A stretch of DNA of 64,000 nt from assembly GCF_029761935.1 (NCBI RefSeq), contig NZ_CP121699.1, positions 620,001-684,000 on the forward strand, given 5' to 3'. Origin of the DNA: Microbacterium testaceum. GTDB taxonomy: Bacteria; Actinomycetota; Actinomycetes; Actinomycetales; Microbacteriaceae. A program made the translations under genes and the position numbers. Of the stretch, positions 24,018 through 32,748 are shown piece by piece. The notes under the pieces were generated by a model. The model had not been told where the DNA came from. It ran no database searches and saw only the letters and a program-made list of their open reading frames with translations. Within the stretch, counting starts at the first letter, position 1; every line of letters starts with the position of its first letter.

Positions 24018-25694
24018 ATGACTGACGCACAACGCACCCCCACGCCGATCGACACGATCGCGGACGCGTGGGTCGACACCCTGGCGGAGAAGGACCCGAC
24101 GCTCGCGACCTACATCGGCCGTTTCGAGTACAACGGGCGCTTCGGCGACTACAGCCCCGAGGGCGCGGACGCCCTCGTGTCGGAGGCGCGCTCGACGAAG
24201 TCCGCACTCGAGGCGGCCGAAGCGACCGACGCGATCGACACCGTCACCAAGATGGACCTGGTGCGCGAGCTCGACCTCACGATCGAGCAGCACGAGGCGA
24301 AGACGAACCTGCGCAACCTGAACGTCATCGCGTCTCCCGCGCAGGACATCCGCTCGACGTTCGACCTCATGCCCACCGCGACGGTCGACGACTGGTCCAC
24401 GATCTCCGACCGCATGAGGGCCCTGCCTGCTGCCATCGACGGGTACGTCGCGACGTTGCGCCAGGGCATCGCCGAGGGGGTGGTGCCCGCGCGCCGTCAG
24501 GTGAGCGAGGTCGTGACCCAGATCGCGCGCTACACCTCCGACACGGGCTTCTTCGCCGAGTTCGTCGGAGACGCCGCCCCCGAGGAGGGGCAGCTCCCTG
24601 CCTCGCTCGCCCGGGACCTCGCCGAGAACTCCAACGCGGCACGGGTCGCCTACGACGGTCTCGCGTCGTTCCTGTCGAAGGAGCTCGCACCGGCCGCGGG
24701 CGAGGTCGACGCGGTCGGTCGCGAGGTGTACGCCCTGCAGTCGCGGCACTTCCTGGGCGCCGAGGTCGACCTCGACGAGACGTACGAGTGGGGGGTCGAA
24801 GAACTCGCCCGCATGGTCGCCGAGCAGGAGGCCATCGCGAACGAGATCCTGCCGGGCGCCTCGGTGGAAGAGGCCGTGGCGTTCCTCGAGAAGGACGAGT
24901 CGCGCAAACTCCGCGGCACCAAGGCCCTGCAGGAGTGGATGCAGCGCACGAGCGACAAGGCCGTCGAAGAGCTCGGCCGCACGCACTTCGACATCGCCGA
25001 GCCGATCCGCCACCTCGAGTGCATGATCGCCCCGACGAACGAGGGCGGCATCTATTACACCGGCCCCACCGACGACTTCTCGCGCCCCGGCCGCATGTGG
25101 TGGTCGGTGCCCGAGGGCGTCGACACCTTCGACACCTGGCGCGAGCTGACCACGGTCTACCACGAGGGCGTTCCGGGCCACCACCTGCAGATCGCGCAGG
25201 CCGTGCACAATCGCGCCGAGCTCAACTCGTGGCGCCGTCTGCTGGCCGGCACGAGCGGTCACGCCGAGGGCTGGGCGCTGTACGCCGAGCGCCTGATGGA
25301 GCAGCTCGGCTACCTCGACGACCCGGCCGACCGCCTGGGCATGCTCGACGGCCAGCGCATGCGCGCCGCTCGCGTGGTACTCGACATCGGCGTGCACCTG
25401 CGGAAGCCCCGTCTCGACGGCACCGGCACGTGGGACCACGACTACGCGCTCGCGTTCATGCTGAAGAACGTGAACATGAGCGAGGAGTTTGTGCGCTTCG
25501 AGGTCAACCGCTACCTCGGCTGGCCGGGACAGGCCCCGTCGTACAAGGTGGGCCAGCGCATCTGGGAGCAGGTGCGCGACGAGGAGCAGGAGCGCCGCGG
25601 CGCCGACTTCTCGATGAAGCAGTTCCACACGCGGGCGCTCGACATCGGCGGCGTGGGTCTCGACACGTTGCGCGCGGCTCTGGCCTCCGCCTGA
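24018..25694 (+). CDS. DUF885 family protein, probable metallohydrolase
   Basis: A 558-residue protein of the DUF885 family, whose members resemble zinc peptidases. The key segment is TTVYHEGVPGHHLQIAQAV (near residue 375), where the two His and the Glu of HEGVPGHH resemble a metal site, followed by GTSGHAEGWALYAERLMEQLG. There is no signal peptide, so it is probably cytoplasmic. The reaction and substrate are unknown. A hairpin at 25700-25731 ends the gene. Confidence 0.8.
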   Translation: MTDAQRTPTPIDTIADAWVDTLAEKDPTLATYIGRFEYNGRFGDYSPEGADALVSEARSTKSALEAAEATDAIDTVTKMDLVRELDLTIEQHEAKTNLRNLNVIASPAQDIRSTFDLMPTATVDDWSTISDRMRALPAAIDGYVATLRQGIAEGVVPARRQVSEVVTQIARYTSDTGFFAEFVGDAAPEEGQLPASLARDLAENSNAARVAYDGLASFLSKELAPAAGEVDAVGREVYALQSRHFLGAEVDLDETYEWGVEELARMVAEQEAIANEILPGASVEEAVAFLEKDESRKLRGTKALQEWMQRTSDKAVEELGRTHFDIAEPIRHLECMIAPTNEGGIYYTGPTDDFSRPGRMWWSVPEGVDTFDTWRELTTVYHEGVPGHHLQIAQAVHNRAELNSWRRLLAGTSGHAEGWALYAERLMEQLGYLDDPADRLGMLDGQRMRAARVVLDIGVHLRKPRLDGTGTWDHDYALAFMLKNVNMSEEFVRFEVNRYLGWPGQAPSYKVGQRIWEQVRDEEQERRGADFSMKQFHTRALDIGGVGLDTLRAALASA

Positions 25695-25699
25695 TCTCC

Positions 25700-25731
25700 C
25701 CGAGGGGCGTCGCTTCGGCGGCGCCCCTCGG
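25700..25731. terminator. Hairpin after the DUF885 gene
   Basis: A 13-bp stem (25700-25712 with 25719-25731, arm CCGAGGGGCGTCG) with one G-U pair and a six-base loop, beginning six bases after the stop. Confidence 0.75.
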
Positions 25732-25792
25732 CGATGCGGGGGAATACTCCGCCGTCGCGTAAAGTTCATTCATCCGAATGCAAGGAGATCCC

Positions 25793-26863
25793 ATGGACGC
25801 CCGCCCCCTCGAGCTCGGACTCGACACCTTCGGAGATATCTCGCGCGGCCCCGACGGGTCGCTGCTGTCCGACGCGCAGACCATCCGCAACGTCGTCGAC
25901 CAGGCGGTGCTCGCCGACGAGGTGGGCCTGTCGTTCTTCGGGGTGGGGGAGCACCACCGCAAGGACTTCGCCGTCACCAGCCCCGAGATCGTGCTGGCCG
26001 CCGCGGCCGCCCGCACGAAGAACATCCACCTCGGAACCGCGGTGACCGTCCTGTCGAGCGACGACCCGGTGCGCGTGTACGAGCGGTTCGCGACGCTGGA
26101 TGCCGTCTCGAACGGCCGCGCCGAGGTCATCCTCGGGCGTGGGTCGTTCATCGAGTCGTTCCCGCTGTTCGGCTACGACCTCGCCGACTACGAGCAGCTG
26201 TTCGAGGAGAAGCTCGAGCTCTTCTCGCACCTGCTCACCGAGAAGCCCGTCACCTGGTCGGGCCGCACGCGCGCCGCGCTGCAGGATGCCGATGTGTACC
26301 CCAAGACCGAGACGGGCCTGACCGCGTGGGTCGGGGTCGGCGGTTCTCCGGAGTCGGTGGTGCGCACGGCCCGCTACGGCTACGGTCTGGTCCTCGCGAT
26401 CATCGGCGGGTCCGCCGCTCGGTTCCGCCCGTACGCCGACCTGTACCGACGATCGCTCGACGAGCTCGGAAAGCCGCAGATGCCCATCTCGGTGCACTCG
26501 CCCGGCCACGTCGCCGAGACCGACGAGCAGGCCTGGGACGAGGCGTTCGAGGGCGTCGCCGAGCTGAACAACACGATCGGACGCGAACGCGGCTGGCCCG
26601 AGTACAACCGCATGCGGTTCCAGCACGACGTCGGACCCGAGGGCTCGATGTATGTCGGCTCGCCCGAGACGGTCGCCCGGAAGATCGCCGCGACCGTGCG
26701 AGCGCTGGGCAACTCCCGCTTCCAGATGAAGATCGCGAGCGGGTCGATCTCGCACGATCGCTTGATGTCGAGTATCGAGCTGTACGGCACGCGCGTGCGC
26801 CCCCTCGTCGAGGAGATGCTCGCCGAAACCTCCACGCCGGTCGACGCTCCCGGCATCCGGTGA
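25793..26863 (+). CDS. LLM-class flavin-dependent oxidoreductase
   Basis: A 356-residue luciferase-like TIM-barrel protein. It starts MDARPLELGLDTFGDI and carries VGLSFFGVGEHHRKDF and the conserved segment RAEVILGRGSFIESFPLFGYDL. Family members use reduced FMN or F420 to oxidise small organic compounds; the substrate is not evident. ATG 25793 is preferred to the in-frame ATG at 25778 because AAGGAG lies between them. A TAAAGT box at 25760 is a likely -10. The stop overlaps the next gene's start (GTGA), so enzyme and transporter are made together. Confidence 0.85.
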   Translation: MDARPLELGLDTFGDISRGPDGSLLSDAQTIRNVVDQAVLADEVGLSFFGVGEHHRKDFAVTSPEIVLAAAAARTKNIHLGTAVTVLSSDDPVRVYERFATLDAVSNGRAEVILGRGSFIESFPLFGYDLADYEQLFEEKLELFSHLLTEKPVTWSGRTRAALQDADVYPKTETGLTAWVGVGGSPESVVRTARYGYGLVLAIIGGSAARFRPYADLYRRSLDELGKPQMPISVHSPGHVAETDEQAWDEAFEGVAELNNTIGRERGWPEYNRMRFQHDVGPEGSMYVGSPETVARKIAATVRALGNSRFQMKIASGSISHDRLMSSIELYGTRVRPLVEEMLAETSTPVDAPGIR

Positions 26864-28194
26864 CCACGACCACCGACACCATCCGGGTGTCCGAACGCCT
26901 CGACGCTCTGCCGTTCACCCGCCGCCACGGGCGGATCCTCGGCGGATCGGGCCTGGGGTGGGCTCTGGATGCCATGGACGTCGGCCTCATCTCGTTCGTC
27001 ATCGCCGCTCTCAGCGTGCAGTGGCAGCTGGCGCCGACCGAGGCGTCGTGGATCGCATCTGCGGGCTTCGCCGGTATGGCGATCGGAGCGAGCGTGGGCG
27101 GGCTGCTGGCCGACCGGTTCGGGCGCCGTCACGTCTTCGCGCTGACGCTGCTGGTGTACGGAGTGGCCACCGGGGCGAGCGCCCTCGTGGGGGGTCTCGC
27201 AGCCCTGCTCGTGCTGCGCTTCGTCGTGGGCCTCGGGCTCGGGGCGGAGTTGCCGGTGGCATCGACCTACGTCAGCGAGTTCGCGCCCGCCCGCATGCGG
27301 GGTCGACTCATCGTGTTCCTCGAGGCGTTCTGGGCCGTCGGATGGACGGCCGCGGCGCTCATCGGCTACCTCGTGGTGCCGTCGTCCGCCGATGGCTGGC
27401 GATGGGCCTTCGCCCTCGGCGCCATTCCCGCCGTCTACGCGCTCATCGTGCGGTGGGGTCTTCCCGAGTCGCCGCGGTGGCTGGCGTCTCGCGGCCGCAA
27501 CGCCGAGGCGATCGTCATCGTGCGCGATCTCGAGGCCGCCGCCGGTCGGATCGCACTCGAGGCGTCGACGGAGGGAGTCTCGGCATCCGCTCCCGCCGAC
27601 CGTCCCCGGGTCCGGGCCCTGTGGGCACCGGCACTGCGGGCGCGCACGGCGAGCCTGTGGGTGCTGTGGTTCTGCGTGAACTTCTCGTACTACGGGGCGT
27701 TCATCTGGATTCCGACCATCCTCGTCGCGCAGGGCTACGACCTCGTGCGTTCGTTCGGTTTCACGCTCATCATCACGCTCGCGCAGCTACCCGGGTACGC
27801 GGTCGCCGCGTGGCTCATCGAGGCCTGGGGCCGGCGCGCGACCCTCGCGACCTTCCTCGCCGGTTCCGCGGTCGCCGCGGTGCTGTTCGGCACGGCGACC
27901 GGAGAGGTGGCGGTCATCGCCGCCGGCATGGCCCTGTCGTTCTTCAATCTCGGCGCGTGGGGCGCCCTGTACGCCGCGACCCCCGAGACCTACCCGACCG
28001 AGCTGCGCGCGACGGGGTCGGGCTGGGCCGCGGGCGTCGGACGCATCGCGTCGATCCTGGCTCCCCTCGCCGTGCCGCCGCTGCTCGGCGTCGGGGGAGC
28101 GCCGCTGCTGTTCGTGGTGTTCGCGGCGTTCTTCGCCGTGGCTGTAGTCGCGGCGCTGTTCCTCCGCGAGCAGCGCGGGCGGGCGCTGGCGTAG
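26860..28194 (+). CDS. MFS transporter, metabolite:H+ symporter type
   Basis: A 444-residue protein with 12 predicted membrane segments. The first MFS signature (GGLLADRFGRRHVFAL, residues about 80-95), VGLGLGAELPVAS and a six-helix repeat place it near the aromatic acid/sugar symporters. A central cytoplasmic loop (RDLEAAAGRIALEAS...) separates the halves. The GTG is inside the stop of the LLM gene. The pairing suggests uptake or efflux of the compound handled by the oxidoreductase; this is inference. Confidence 0.85.
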   Translation: MTTTTDTIRVSERLDALPFTRRHGRILGGSGLGWALDAMDVGLISFVIAALSVQWQLAPTEASWIASAGFAGMAIGASVGGLLADRFGRRHVFALTLLVYGVATGASALVGGLAALLVLRFVVGLGLGAELPVASTYVSEFAPARMRGRLIVFLEAFWAVGWTAAALIGYLVVPSSADGWRWAFALGAIPAVYALIVRWGLPESPRWLASRGRNAEAIVIVRDLEAAAGRIALEASTEGVSASAPADRPRVRALWAPALRARTASLWVLWFCVNFSYYGAFIWIPTILVAQGYDLVRSFGFTLIITLAQLPGYAVAAWLIEAWGRRATLATFLAGSAVAAVLFGTATGEVAVIAAGMALSFFNLGAWGALYAATPETYPTELRATGSGWAAGVGRIASILAPLAVPPLLGVGGAPLLFVVFAAFFAVAVVAALFLREQRGRALA

Positions 28195-28312
28195 GCCCCT
28201 TCCCCAGGTTCAGCACGCGTTTCGCCGTTCGGGCGTGCATTCTCGGCCCCAGAGGACGGAATGCGCCCCCAACCGGTGAGTGGCGGGCAACGGGCTGCGC
28301 CGCGCGCCCGCG

Positions 28313-28324
28313 TAGGCTCGTGCC
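28313..28324 (+). promoter_or_regulatory. -10 box for a leaderless SGNH hydrolase transcript
   Basis: TAGGCT (28313-28318), then six bases, then the ATG at 28325. The rest of the 28195-28324 gap holds only a weak inverted pair (GGGCGTGCATTC and GAATGCGCCC). Confidence 0.65.
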
Positions 28325-29089
28325 ATGGCATCCGTCCGCTACGTCGCGATCGGCGACTCGTTCACCGAAGGCGTCGGCGATGAGCTGCCCGACGGCACCG
28401 TCCGAGGGTGGGCCGACCTGGCCGCACAGGGATGGGCGGATGCCGCGGGGGAGCCCATCGAATACGCGAACCTCGCGATCCGCGGCAAGCTCATCGAGCC
28501 CATCGTCGCTCAACAACTCGAGCCGGCGCTGGCGCTCAAGCCGACGCACCTGTCGTTCAACGGCGGCGGCAACGACATGCTGCGTCCGCGCACGGGCATC
28601 GACCGCATCGTCGACCTGTTCGACCACGTCGTGCGCCGGTGCGACGAAGAGGGGGTGCGTCTGATCGTGCTCTCGGGGGCGAACCCGTCGGCGGGGCTCC
28701 CGCTCGGCAAGCTCATCGAGGCGCGCGGCGACCGCCTGTCGCACGCCGTCGAGAAGCGTCTCGAAGCGCGCCCCGACGTGCTCACCGCCTACAACTGGTT
28801 CGACCGCGAGCTGGCGGGCGGGGAGTTCTGGTCCGTCGACCGGCTGCACATGAACGCGCGCGGCCACCACCGCGTCGCCGCCCGGGTGATCGAGTCGGTC
28901 GGGCTCACACCGCCCGCCGAGTGGTGGCATCTGCGCGAGATCCCCGAGACCGAGCGGCTGAAGGGCACCGCCTACTACCGCGAGCACGTGGCACCGTGGG
29001 TGCGTCGCCGGCTCACCGGCACCTCGTCGGGCGACAACCGTCAGGCGAAGTTCGGCGGCGGCTGGGTGGAGCTCACGCCGGGAGGCTGA
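28325..29089 (+). CDS. SGNH/GDSL hydrolase, paralogue 1
   Basis: A 254-residue cytoplasmic SGNH esterase or lipase-like protein. Block I is VAIGDSFTEGVGDELPDG (nucleophile Ser), block III is SFNGGGNDMLRP, and block V is DRLHMNARGHHRVA (Asp and His of the triad). There is no signal peptide. It is closely related to the gene at 62897-63757: both share LA(I/V)RGKLI and EPALALKP. The substrate is unknown. It ends near the convergent membrane gene. Confidence 0.87.
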   Translation: MASVRYVAIGDSFTEGVGDELPDGTVRGWADLAAQGWADAAGEPIEYANLAIRGKLIEPIVAQQLEPALALKPTHLSFNGGGNDMLRPRTGIDRIVDLFDHVVRRCDEEGVRLIVLSGANPSAGLPLGKLIEARGDRLSHAVEKRLEARPDVLTAYNWFDRELAGGEFWSVDRLHMNARGHHRVAARVIESVGLTPPAEWWHLREIPETERLKGTAYYREHVAPWVRRRLTGTSSGDNRQAKFGGGWVELTPGG

Positions 29090-29190
29090 GGGCGGACGAA
29101 GCAACGCGGGTCGCGGGACGCACTCGGCAGCGTGGACCATGGCCGATCTCCCGGTGTTCCCTGCTGGTCTCGGATCCCCATTCGTTCTCA

Positions 29191-30255
29191 TCAGGGCGCG
29201 CGACAGTCCGCGGTCAGCGAAAAGTGCATCAGCCCATCGATGCTCGAGCGATCGCGGGCCGACAGACGTACCGCGCCGTTGTACCGCAGGTCTTCCTGCA
29301 TGGCGCGGTCCTTCGAGTAGCCCTCGGCACTCCACGCATCGAGGATCGCCGCGTAGGAGGCGGCGTTGTCGTCGGTGCGGAAAGTCATATCGTGGCTGGT
29401 CGTTCCGTCACACGGCAGGTCGGATGCCGCGGGCGCGGTCACCGGTACTCCCTCGGCATCCGTCATCGGCGTCCCTGCCGCTTCGATGGTCAGCTGCGCC
29501 ATGCGCGCAATCTCATCGCGGGAGTCGGACACCGGAGCCGGCGCGGGGCCCTCGTCGACCGTAGCGGCCGGGGGAGGGGATGCGGAAGGGCGAGCGGCCA
29601 CCACTCCGCCGGCAAGGCCGCACTCGGTCTCATCGACCAGCCGTGGGAGGACGAAGGCCGGTTCGGTCGAGGTGCTGAGGCGCTCCCACGCGTTGTCGAA
29701 CGTGTTCCAGATTCGGAGCGTGTCGCCGCTGGTCACGACGATGTAGGACTGCTGCTGGAACGGCTTGTGCCCGTCGTCGACGGACGTGCTGCCGACGGAG
29801 GTGCCGATCACCCCCTCCACGCGGCGCACCTCGCCCGCAGCGAGGAAGAGGAAGCTGCGCTCGGTCACGACGTAACCGGTTTCGCATCCGTTCGCCACGA
29901 TGGGGGTCACCGACTCGTCCGTGAGGGTGAAGCCGAAAATGGCCACCGCTGCCGCCGCCGCGACGATCGCCCGGAGCGGACCAAGCAGCACCCACCACCA
30001 CCTGCGCGCGGGGACGGCGAAGACGATCACGCTCAGCGTCACCGTGGATGCCATGAGGCACGCAGCGACAAGGACGCCGCCCGTCCACGGCCCGACGACC
30101 ACCTCGCGCCCGCCCGCACTGTCCATCGAGATGGGCATGACCACGAGGATCACCCCCGCGAACACCAGGTACGCCAGGCTCGCCACGACCGCTGTCCGGC
30201 GGCGCCCCGCGCTCACACCCCGCTCGGCGACCGGCGCCCCCACATCCACTGTCAC
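29191..30255 (-). CDS. Membrane protein of unknown function
   Basis: I do not recognise this 354-residue protein. Three hydrophobic segments lie near residues 24-43, 54-77 and 85-105, the last flanked by ARRWWWVLLGPLR. About 245 residues follow, probably outside the membrane, with two cysteines (NGCETGYV and ETECGL), an Ala/Pro/Ser-rich linker (ASPPPAATVDEGPAPAP) and a C-terminal part with CDGTTSHD and ending LTADCRAP. The start is GTG 30255, six bases after CAGAGT on this strand; a later GTG is possible. It has no operon partner and base use is somewhat less GC-extreme than its neighbours. Confidence 0.65.
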   Translation of the reverse strand: MTVDVGAPVAERGVSAGRRRTAVVASLAYLVFAGVILVVMPISMDSAGGREVVVGPWTGGVLVAACLMASTVTLSVIVFAVPARRWWWVLLGPLRAIVAAAAAVAIFGFTLTDESVTPIVANGCETGYVVTERSFLFLAAGEVRRVEGVIGTSVGSTSVDDGHKPFQQQSYIVVTSGDTLRIWNTFDNAWERLSTSTEPAFVLPRLVDETECGLAGGVVAARPSASPPPAATVDEGPAPAPVSDSRDEIARMAQLTIEAAGTPMTDAEGVPVTAPAASDLPCDGTTSHDMTFRTDDNAASYAAILDAWSAEGYSKDRAMQEDLRYNGAVRLSARDRSSIDGLMHFSLTADCRAP

Positions 30256-30329
30256 ATCGACACTCTGGCAGCGATCCCTGGACGACCCCCGCACACCGCG
30301 CCCATGGGTTCGAGGAGCAGACTGAGCAC

Positions 30330-31139
30330 ATGACTCTCGCACTCGTCACCGGAACCACCAGCGGCATCGGCCTGCACACCGCCATCCAACTCGCGCAGCA
30401 GGGGGTGACGGTCATCGCCACGGTCCGCGACACCGCGCGCGCCGACGCCCTGCGCTCGGCGGCATCCGAGGCGGGTGTCGAGCTCGACATCCGGGCCTTG
30501 GACGTGACGGATGCCGCGGCATCCCGTGCCCTGATCGAGGCGGCGGGTCCGATCGACATCCTCGTGAACAACGCCGGACGTGGCGCTGTGGGCACCCTCG
30601 AGCAGATGAGCGACGAGGACCTGCAGGAGCAGTTGGAGACCAACTACCTCTCGGTCGCGCGCCTGACCCGTCTCGTCCTGCCCGGCATGCGCGAGCGGGG
30701 GAGTGGACGCATCGTCACGGTCACCAGCGTCGGAGGAGCGGTGGGCCAACCGTTCTCGGACGCGTACTGCGCCGCCAAGTTCGCCGTCGAGGGGCTCATG
30801 CAGTCGCTCGCCCCGGTCGTCGCACCCTTCGGCGTCGAGGTGTCGATCGTCGAGCCCGCCGCCGTCGCGTCGTCGTTCGTCGCCTCCGTCCACCGCGCCG
30901 TCCCCGGGCCCTACGCCGAGCAGCAGCAGGCGTACCTCGACCGCGCGGCGACCTCGTTCGCGTCCGCGCAATCTGCGGAGGATGCCGCGAAGACGGTCGT
31001 CGAGGCCTCGACGACATCCGCGCCGCGCTTCCGCTGGCAGACCTCCGATGCGGCGACCCAGTTCGCCGGCCTGTCTCTGGCCGACCTCGACGGATCGCGA
31101 GTGCTGGGCATGACCTCGGGATGGGTGCGGCGCGACTGA
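30330..31139 (+). CDS. SDR family oxidoreductase
   Basis: A 269-residue classical short-chain dehydrogenase. The cofactor motif is VTGTTSGIGLHTA, the structural motif NNAGRGAVG, the catalytic Ser lies in VTVTSVGGAVG, and YCAAKFAVEGLMQ is the YxxxK motif. The PG motif (VSIVEPAAVAS) is altered. The substrate is unknown. CAGACT lies six bases before the ATG, a weak leaderless arrangement. It is convergent with the dienelactone hydrolase gene. Confidence 0.85.
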   Translation: MTLALVTGTTSGIGLHTAIQLAQQGVTVIATVRDTARADALRSAASEAGVELDIRALDVTDAAASRALIEAAGPIDILVNNAGRGAVGTLEQMSDEDLQEQLETNYLSVARLTRLVLPGMRERGSGRIVTVTSVGGAVGQPFSDAYCAAKFAVEGLMQSLAPVVAPFGVEVSIVEPAAVASSFVASVHRAVPGPYAEQQQAYLDRAATSFASAQSAEDAAKTVVEASTTSAPRFRWQTSDAATQFAGLSLADLDGSRVLGMTSGWVRRD

Positions 31140-31212
31140 ACCGGCGTCCCCGCCCCTCCGCGTTGGTGGGACGGAGAGGGCGTCGGGGGGTGACACCGGA
31201 ACTTGGACTGAC

Positions 31213-31228
31213 ATAATGTGCATTATCG
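31213..31228. promoter_or_regulatory. AT-rich symmetric element between convergent genes
   Basis: CATAATGTGCATTATC contains the dyad ATAATG/CATTAT (31214-31219 and 31222-31227). Each strand reads a good -10 (CATAAT rightward, GATAAT leftward). No supported gene starts on either side, so it would drive antisense RNAs. Confidence 0.4.
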
Positions 31229-31298
31229 GCTCGCGTGCAATCGTCCGAGACCACGGCCAACCACGGACCGCACATGCGCACCGTGGCGGGCGAATCCG

Positions 31299-32081
31299 TC
31301 ACGCGTGGGCTTCGAACACCTCCGCCAGGAACGCCTTCATCGCGGCCCAACTGCGCCGCTCGGCGGTCGCCTGGAACTGCGCGCCCTGCTCGGGGGCATC
31401 GGCATCCGGAAGCGTGAAGGCGTGCATCGCATTCGCGTACGACACCAGCTGCCAGTCGACCGACGGCGCCGTGCGCAGGTCGTTCTCGAAGGCGAGCATC
31501 GCGTCGTCGGGTGCGACGGGGTCGGCGGCGCCGTGCAGCACGAGCAGCTTCGCGGTGATCTTCTCGGCCTCGCCTTCGGGGCCGGTGAGCAGGCCGCCGT
31601 GGAAGCTGACGACCGCGTCGACGTCGGCGCCCGTGCGCGCGAGCTCGAGCACCGACGACCCGCCGAAGCAGTATCCGATCGCCGCGGTGCGGTCGGCGTC
31701 GACGGATGACTGCTCGCGCAGGTAGGCGAAGGCCTCGGTGAGACGCTTCCTCCACAGCGGGCGATCCTGGTAGAAGCCGCCGGCCACACCGGCCGCGTCC
31801 TCGGGCGCCGGGCGCACGTCGGCGCCGTAGACGTCCGCTGCAAAGGTCGTATAGCCGAGGCGCGCGAGCGTGTCGCAGCGCATACGCACGTAGTCGGTCA
31901 CGCCGAGCCAGTCGTGCACGACCATGATCCCCGGGTGGCGCCCCTCCCCTGCCGGGCGCGCGAGGTAGCCGCGGTAGGCGACGCCGTCCGCTTCGTAGTC
32001 GACGTCACCCGATTCGATCCCGGATGCCGGGAGGGGTTCGCGATCGAGGATCTCGGTGAGGTTCGGGGCGTAGGTGCTCAT
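31299..32081 (-). CDS. Dienelactone hydrolase family protein
   Basis: A 260-residue alpha/beta hydrolase. The triad is visible: Cys in IGYCFGGSSV, Asp in HGAADPVAPDD, and His in YANAMHAFTLPD. The N-terminal part PGIMVVHDWLGVTDYVRMRC is typical. Dienelactone hydrolases open lactones in chloroaromatic breakdown, but most members act on other esters, and no catabolic genes lie nearby. On this strand TACCGT (32089-32094) stands seven bases before the ATG, indicating a leaderless mRNA. Confidence 0.87.
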   Translation of the reverse strand: MSTYAPNLTEILDREPLPASGIESGDVDYEADGVAYRGYLARPAGEGRHPGIMVVHDWLGVTDYVRMRCDTLARLGYTTFAADVYGADVRPAPEDAAGVAGGFYQDRPLWRKRLTEAFAYLREQSSVDADRTAAIGYCFGGSSVLELARTGADVDAVVSFHGGLLTGPEGEAEKITAKLLVLHGAADPVAPDDAMLAFENDLRTAPSVDWQLVSYANAMHAFTLPDADAPEQGAQFQATAERRSWAAMKAFLAEVFEAHA

Positions 32082-32206
32082 TTCCGCGACGGTAGACCTC
32101 GCGCCTAAGGACCAGCCGGGTCTTGTGGACGAGGTGCCGATGCCTGACGGCCTACACTCGGCCCTGACGACGACCGCCGTGGACGTCGGCCGGAGAGGAG
32201 CGCCAG

Positions 32207-32728
32207 GTGCGCGAACGGGTGATGGATCTCGTCTTCCTCATCGGCGTCGCCCTGAAGGGCCTCGACGGCCTGATCGAACTCGTCGGTGCGATCGTGCTGC
32301 TCGTCACGACCCCCGGCCAGCTCCTGCACGTCGCCCAGCGGCTCACGGCTCACGAGCTGGCGCGGGAGCCGAACGACTTCCTCGCGAACGCGCTGCTGCA
32401 CAGCATCAAACAGCTCGGATCGGGCACGGTGGTCTTCCTCGCCGTGTACCTCCTGCTGCACGGCGTCGTGAAGCTCGCGATCGTCATCGCCCTGATGCTC
32501 GGCACCCGGCGGGTGTACCCGTGGGCGATCGCCGCGATCGGCGCCTTCCTCGTCTACCAGGTGTATGAGCTGTTCGTCTCACCGAGCATCGGTCTCGTAC
32601 TGCTGACGGTGTTCGACCTGATCATCCTGCTGCTCACCTGGCGCGAGTGGCGACGCGGCCGACCCCTGCGCCAGACCTGGCATTCGACGCTGGATTGGAT
32701 CCTGCGCCGGCCGCAGCCGCAGCACTGA
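32207..32728 (+). CDS. DUF2127 family membrane protein
   Basis: A 173-residue membrane protein with about four hydrophobic segments: residues 6-33, 68-95, 98-118 and 125-145. The cytoplasmic tail is rich in Arg and Trp (WREWRRGRPLRQTW). DUF2127 has no assigned function. The start is GTG 32207, with GGAGAGGAG upstream; in-frame GTG and ATG codons a few positions later are possible alternatives. A TACACT box near 32152 is a likely -10. It ends 20 bases from the convergent methyltransferase gene. Confidence 0.75.
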   Translation: MRERVMDLVFLIGVALKGLDGLIELVGAIVLLVTTPGQLLHVAQRLTAHELAREPNDFLANALLHSIKQLGSGTVVFLAVYLLLHGVVKLAIVIALMLGTRRVYPWAIAAIGAFLVYQVYELFVSPSIGLVLLTVFDLIILLLTWREWRRGRPLRQTWHSTLDWILRRPQPQH

Positions 32729-32748
32729 CCTCTCCCCCAAAGCCCGCG

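Noticed and set aside
28195..28324. A further copy of the 67-bp palindrome family (it contains ACGCGTTTCGCC and GGAATGCGCCC)
   Set aside because: The arms pair only over about ten bases with a mismatch, and the length and ends do not match the family.
31140..31212. A terminator after the SDR gene (CGCCCCTCCG and CGGAGAGGGCG)
   Set aside because: Pairing needs a two-base bulge and is interrupted, so it is too weak to list.
30252..31223. A 323-codon minus-strand frame opposite the SDR gene with a good -10 in front of it
   Set aside because: Composition is that of an antisense shadow and the plus strand carries a complete SDR enzyme. I keep only the promoter-like element as a finding.
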